Part shown: positions 4,997 to 5,377 of the stretch, piece by piece
How positions within the stretch are numbered: the stretch's first letter is position 1
Layout: each line of letters begins with the position of its first letter
From: Desulfobacterales bacterium
GTDB taxonomy: Bacteria > Desulfobacterota > Desulfobacteria > Desulfobacterales > SpSt-501
Assembly (NCBI GenBank): GCA_025454275.1
Contig: JALOOS010000141.1
Location: 1-5,377 of the forward strand
Length of the DNA stretch: 5,377 nucleotides
Reading direction: 5' to 3'
Translations under genes and position numbers: made by a program
The notes under the pieces: model-generated
What the model was told of the DNA's origin: nothing
What the model saw: the letters and a program-made list of their open reading frames with translations, nothing else
Database searches by the model: none

Positions 4997-5377
4997 AGCC
5001 CGGGCCTGAAAGGGCGCCCCTCAGTTTCTCAAACCGCTCCCGCTGGCGGTCCCGGCAGCCGGCGAGCTCCCCGATCAGGGGATGAGCCTTCGGCAGAAGC
5101 CGCCGCAGGGAAGCCAGGGAGTGCTCCATCCGTTCCAGTCCGTCAGCCCCGCGCCGCTCCCACTCCTCCACGGCCGGCTCCCCCCGCTCGCGCCGCATGC
5201 ACGCCTCGTACACCCCGTAGTAGGCGTCGTTGAAAAAAAGGATCTCCCGGGCGCACTCCGGGCCATAGGCCTGGAGCAGGGCTTTCCACAGCGAGAGCTC
5301 CGGGTGGTAGGCCGATGGGTTCCAGGCATAGTCGGCCACCGTGGCGAACTTGATCCGGTAGAGCTCACTCGCGGCGG
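4995..5377 (-). CDS. C-terminal 126 residues of a probable GH84 beta-N-acetylglucosaminidase-like protein (cut by window edge)
   Basis: The minus-strand frame is open from the right edge to the TGA at 4997-4995. A start could be read at GTG 5339, but the frame continues upstream with AASELYRIKFAT, so this is the tail of a longer gene. Residues 11-30, ATVADYAWNPSAYHPELSLW, resemble the segment that closes the catalytic domain of family GH84 hexosaminidases (ADY-x-WNP-x-x-Y-x-P-x-x-S-W pattern, here with SLW). The rest (about 63-123) is Arg/Glu-rich and helical, with one His-Pro-Leu segment. GH84 enzymes remove N-acetylglucosamine by a substrate-assisted mechanism; the paired catalytic aspartates would lie upstream, outside the window, so activity cannot be judged. 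No membrane span or signal is visible in this part. The call rests on one segment recalled from the family and not on a search. Confidence 0.6.
   Translation of the reverse strand, partial: AASELYRIKFATVADYAWNPSAYHPELSLWKALLQAYGPECAREILFFNDAYYGVYEACMRRERGEPAVEEWERRGADGLERMEHSLASLRRLLPKAHPLIGELAGCRDRQRERFEKLRGALSGPG

Overview
The window is GC-rich bacterial DNA with five intact or nearly intact genes and two genes cut by the window ends. Nothing marks it as phage, plasmid or transposon: there is no transposase, integrase, tRNA, terminal repeat or CRISPR array. Protein style (a methyltransferase with an N-terminal YLMEGEEEALRLELKTD-type sequence, a protein-kinase-like gene next to a universal stress protein, a Cys-rich mini-protein) suggests a deltaproteobacterial (Desulfobacterota-type) chromosome. 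This is an impression from protein style, not a proof.

Left part, all on the minus strand: the N-terminus of a class I SAM-dependent methyltransferase (1-191, running off the left edge), preceded in transcription order by a two-gene envelope-glycosylation unit. That unit starts from a good sigma70-type promoter (2974-3002, TTGACA-17-TAAAAC). It encodes a 532-aa polytopic membrane protein with GT-C glycosyltransferase character (1291-2889) and, 11 nt later, a 313-aa family 2 glycosyltransferase with two C-terminal membrane spans (338-1279), like polyprenyl-phosphate sugar synthases. The likely division of labour is that the GT2 enzyme loads a sugar onto a polyprenyl phosphate and the GT-C protein uses it on the periplasmic side. 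No flippase gene is visible.

Middle: a small Cys-rich protein gene (3051-3275, minus) is arranged head-to-head with a plus-strand operon. The operon encodes a 352-aa protein-kinase-like protein (3396-4454) and a 157-aa ATP-binding-type universal stress protein (4467-4940), separated by 12 nt. Its best promoter places the transcription start almost on the kinase ATG, and an inverted repeat overlaps the -35 box.

Right part: a strong imperfect GC-rich hairpin (4953-4996) lies between the convergent ends of the Usp gene and the C-terminus of a probable GH84 beta-N-acetylglucosaminidase-like protein (4995-5377, minus, running off the right edge).

The many other long open frames, including a 783-codon frame on the minus strand, are GC-driven shadows. 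The points most worth checking are the kinase-like/Usp pair with its altered catalytic motifs and possible leaderless start, and the GT-C/GT2 pair.
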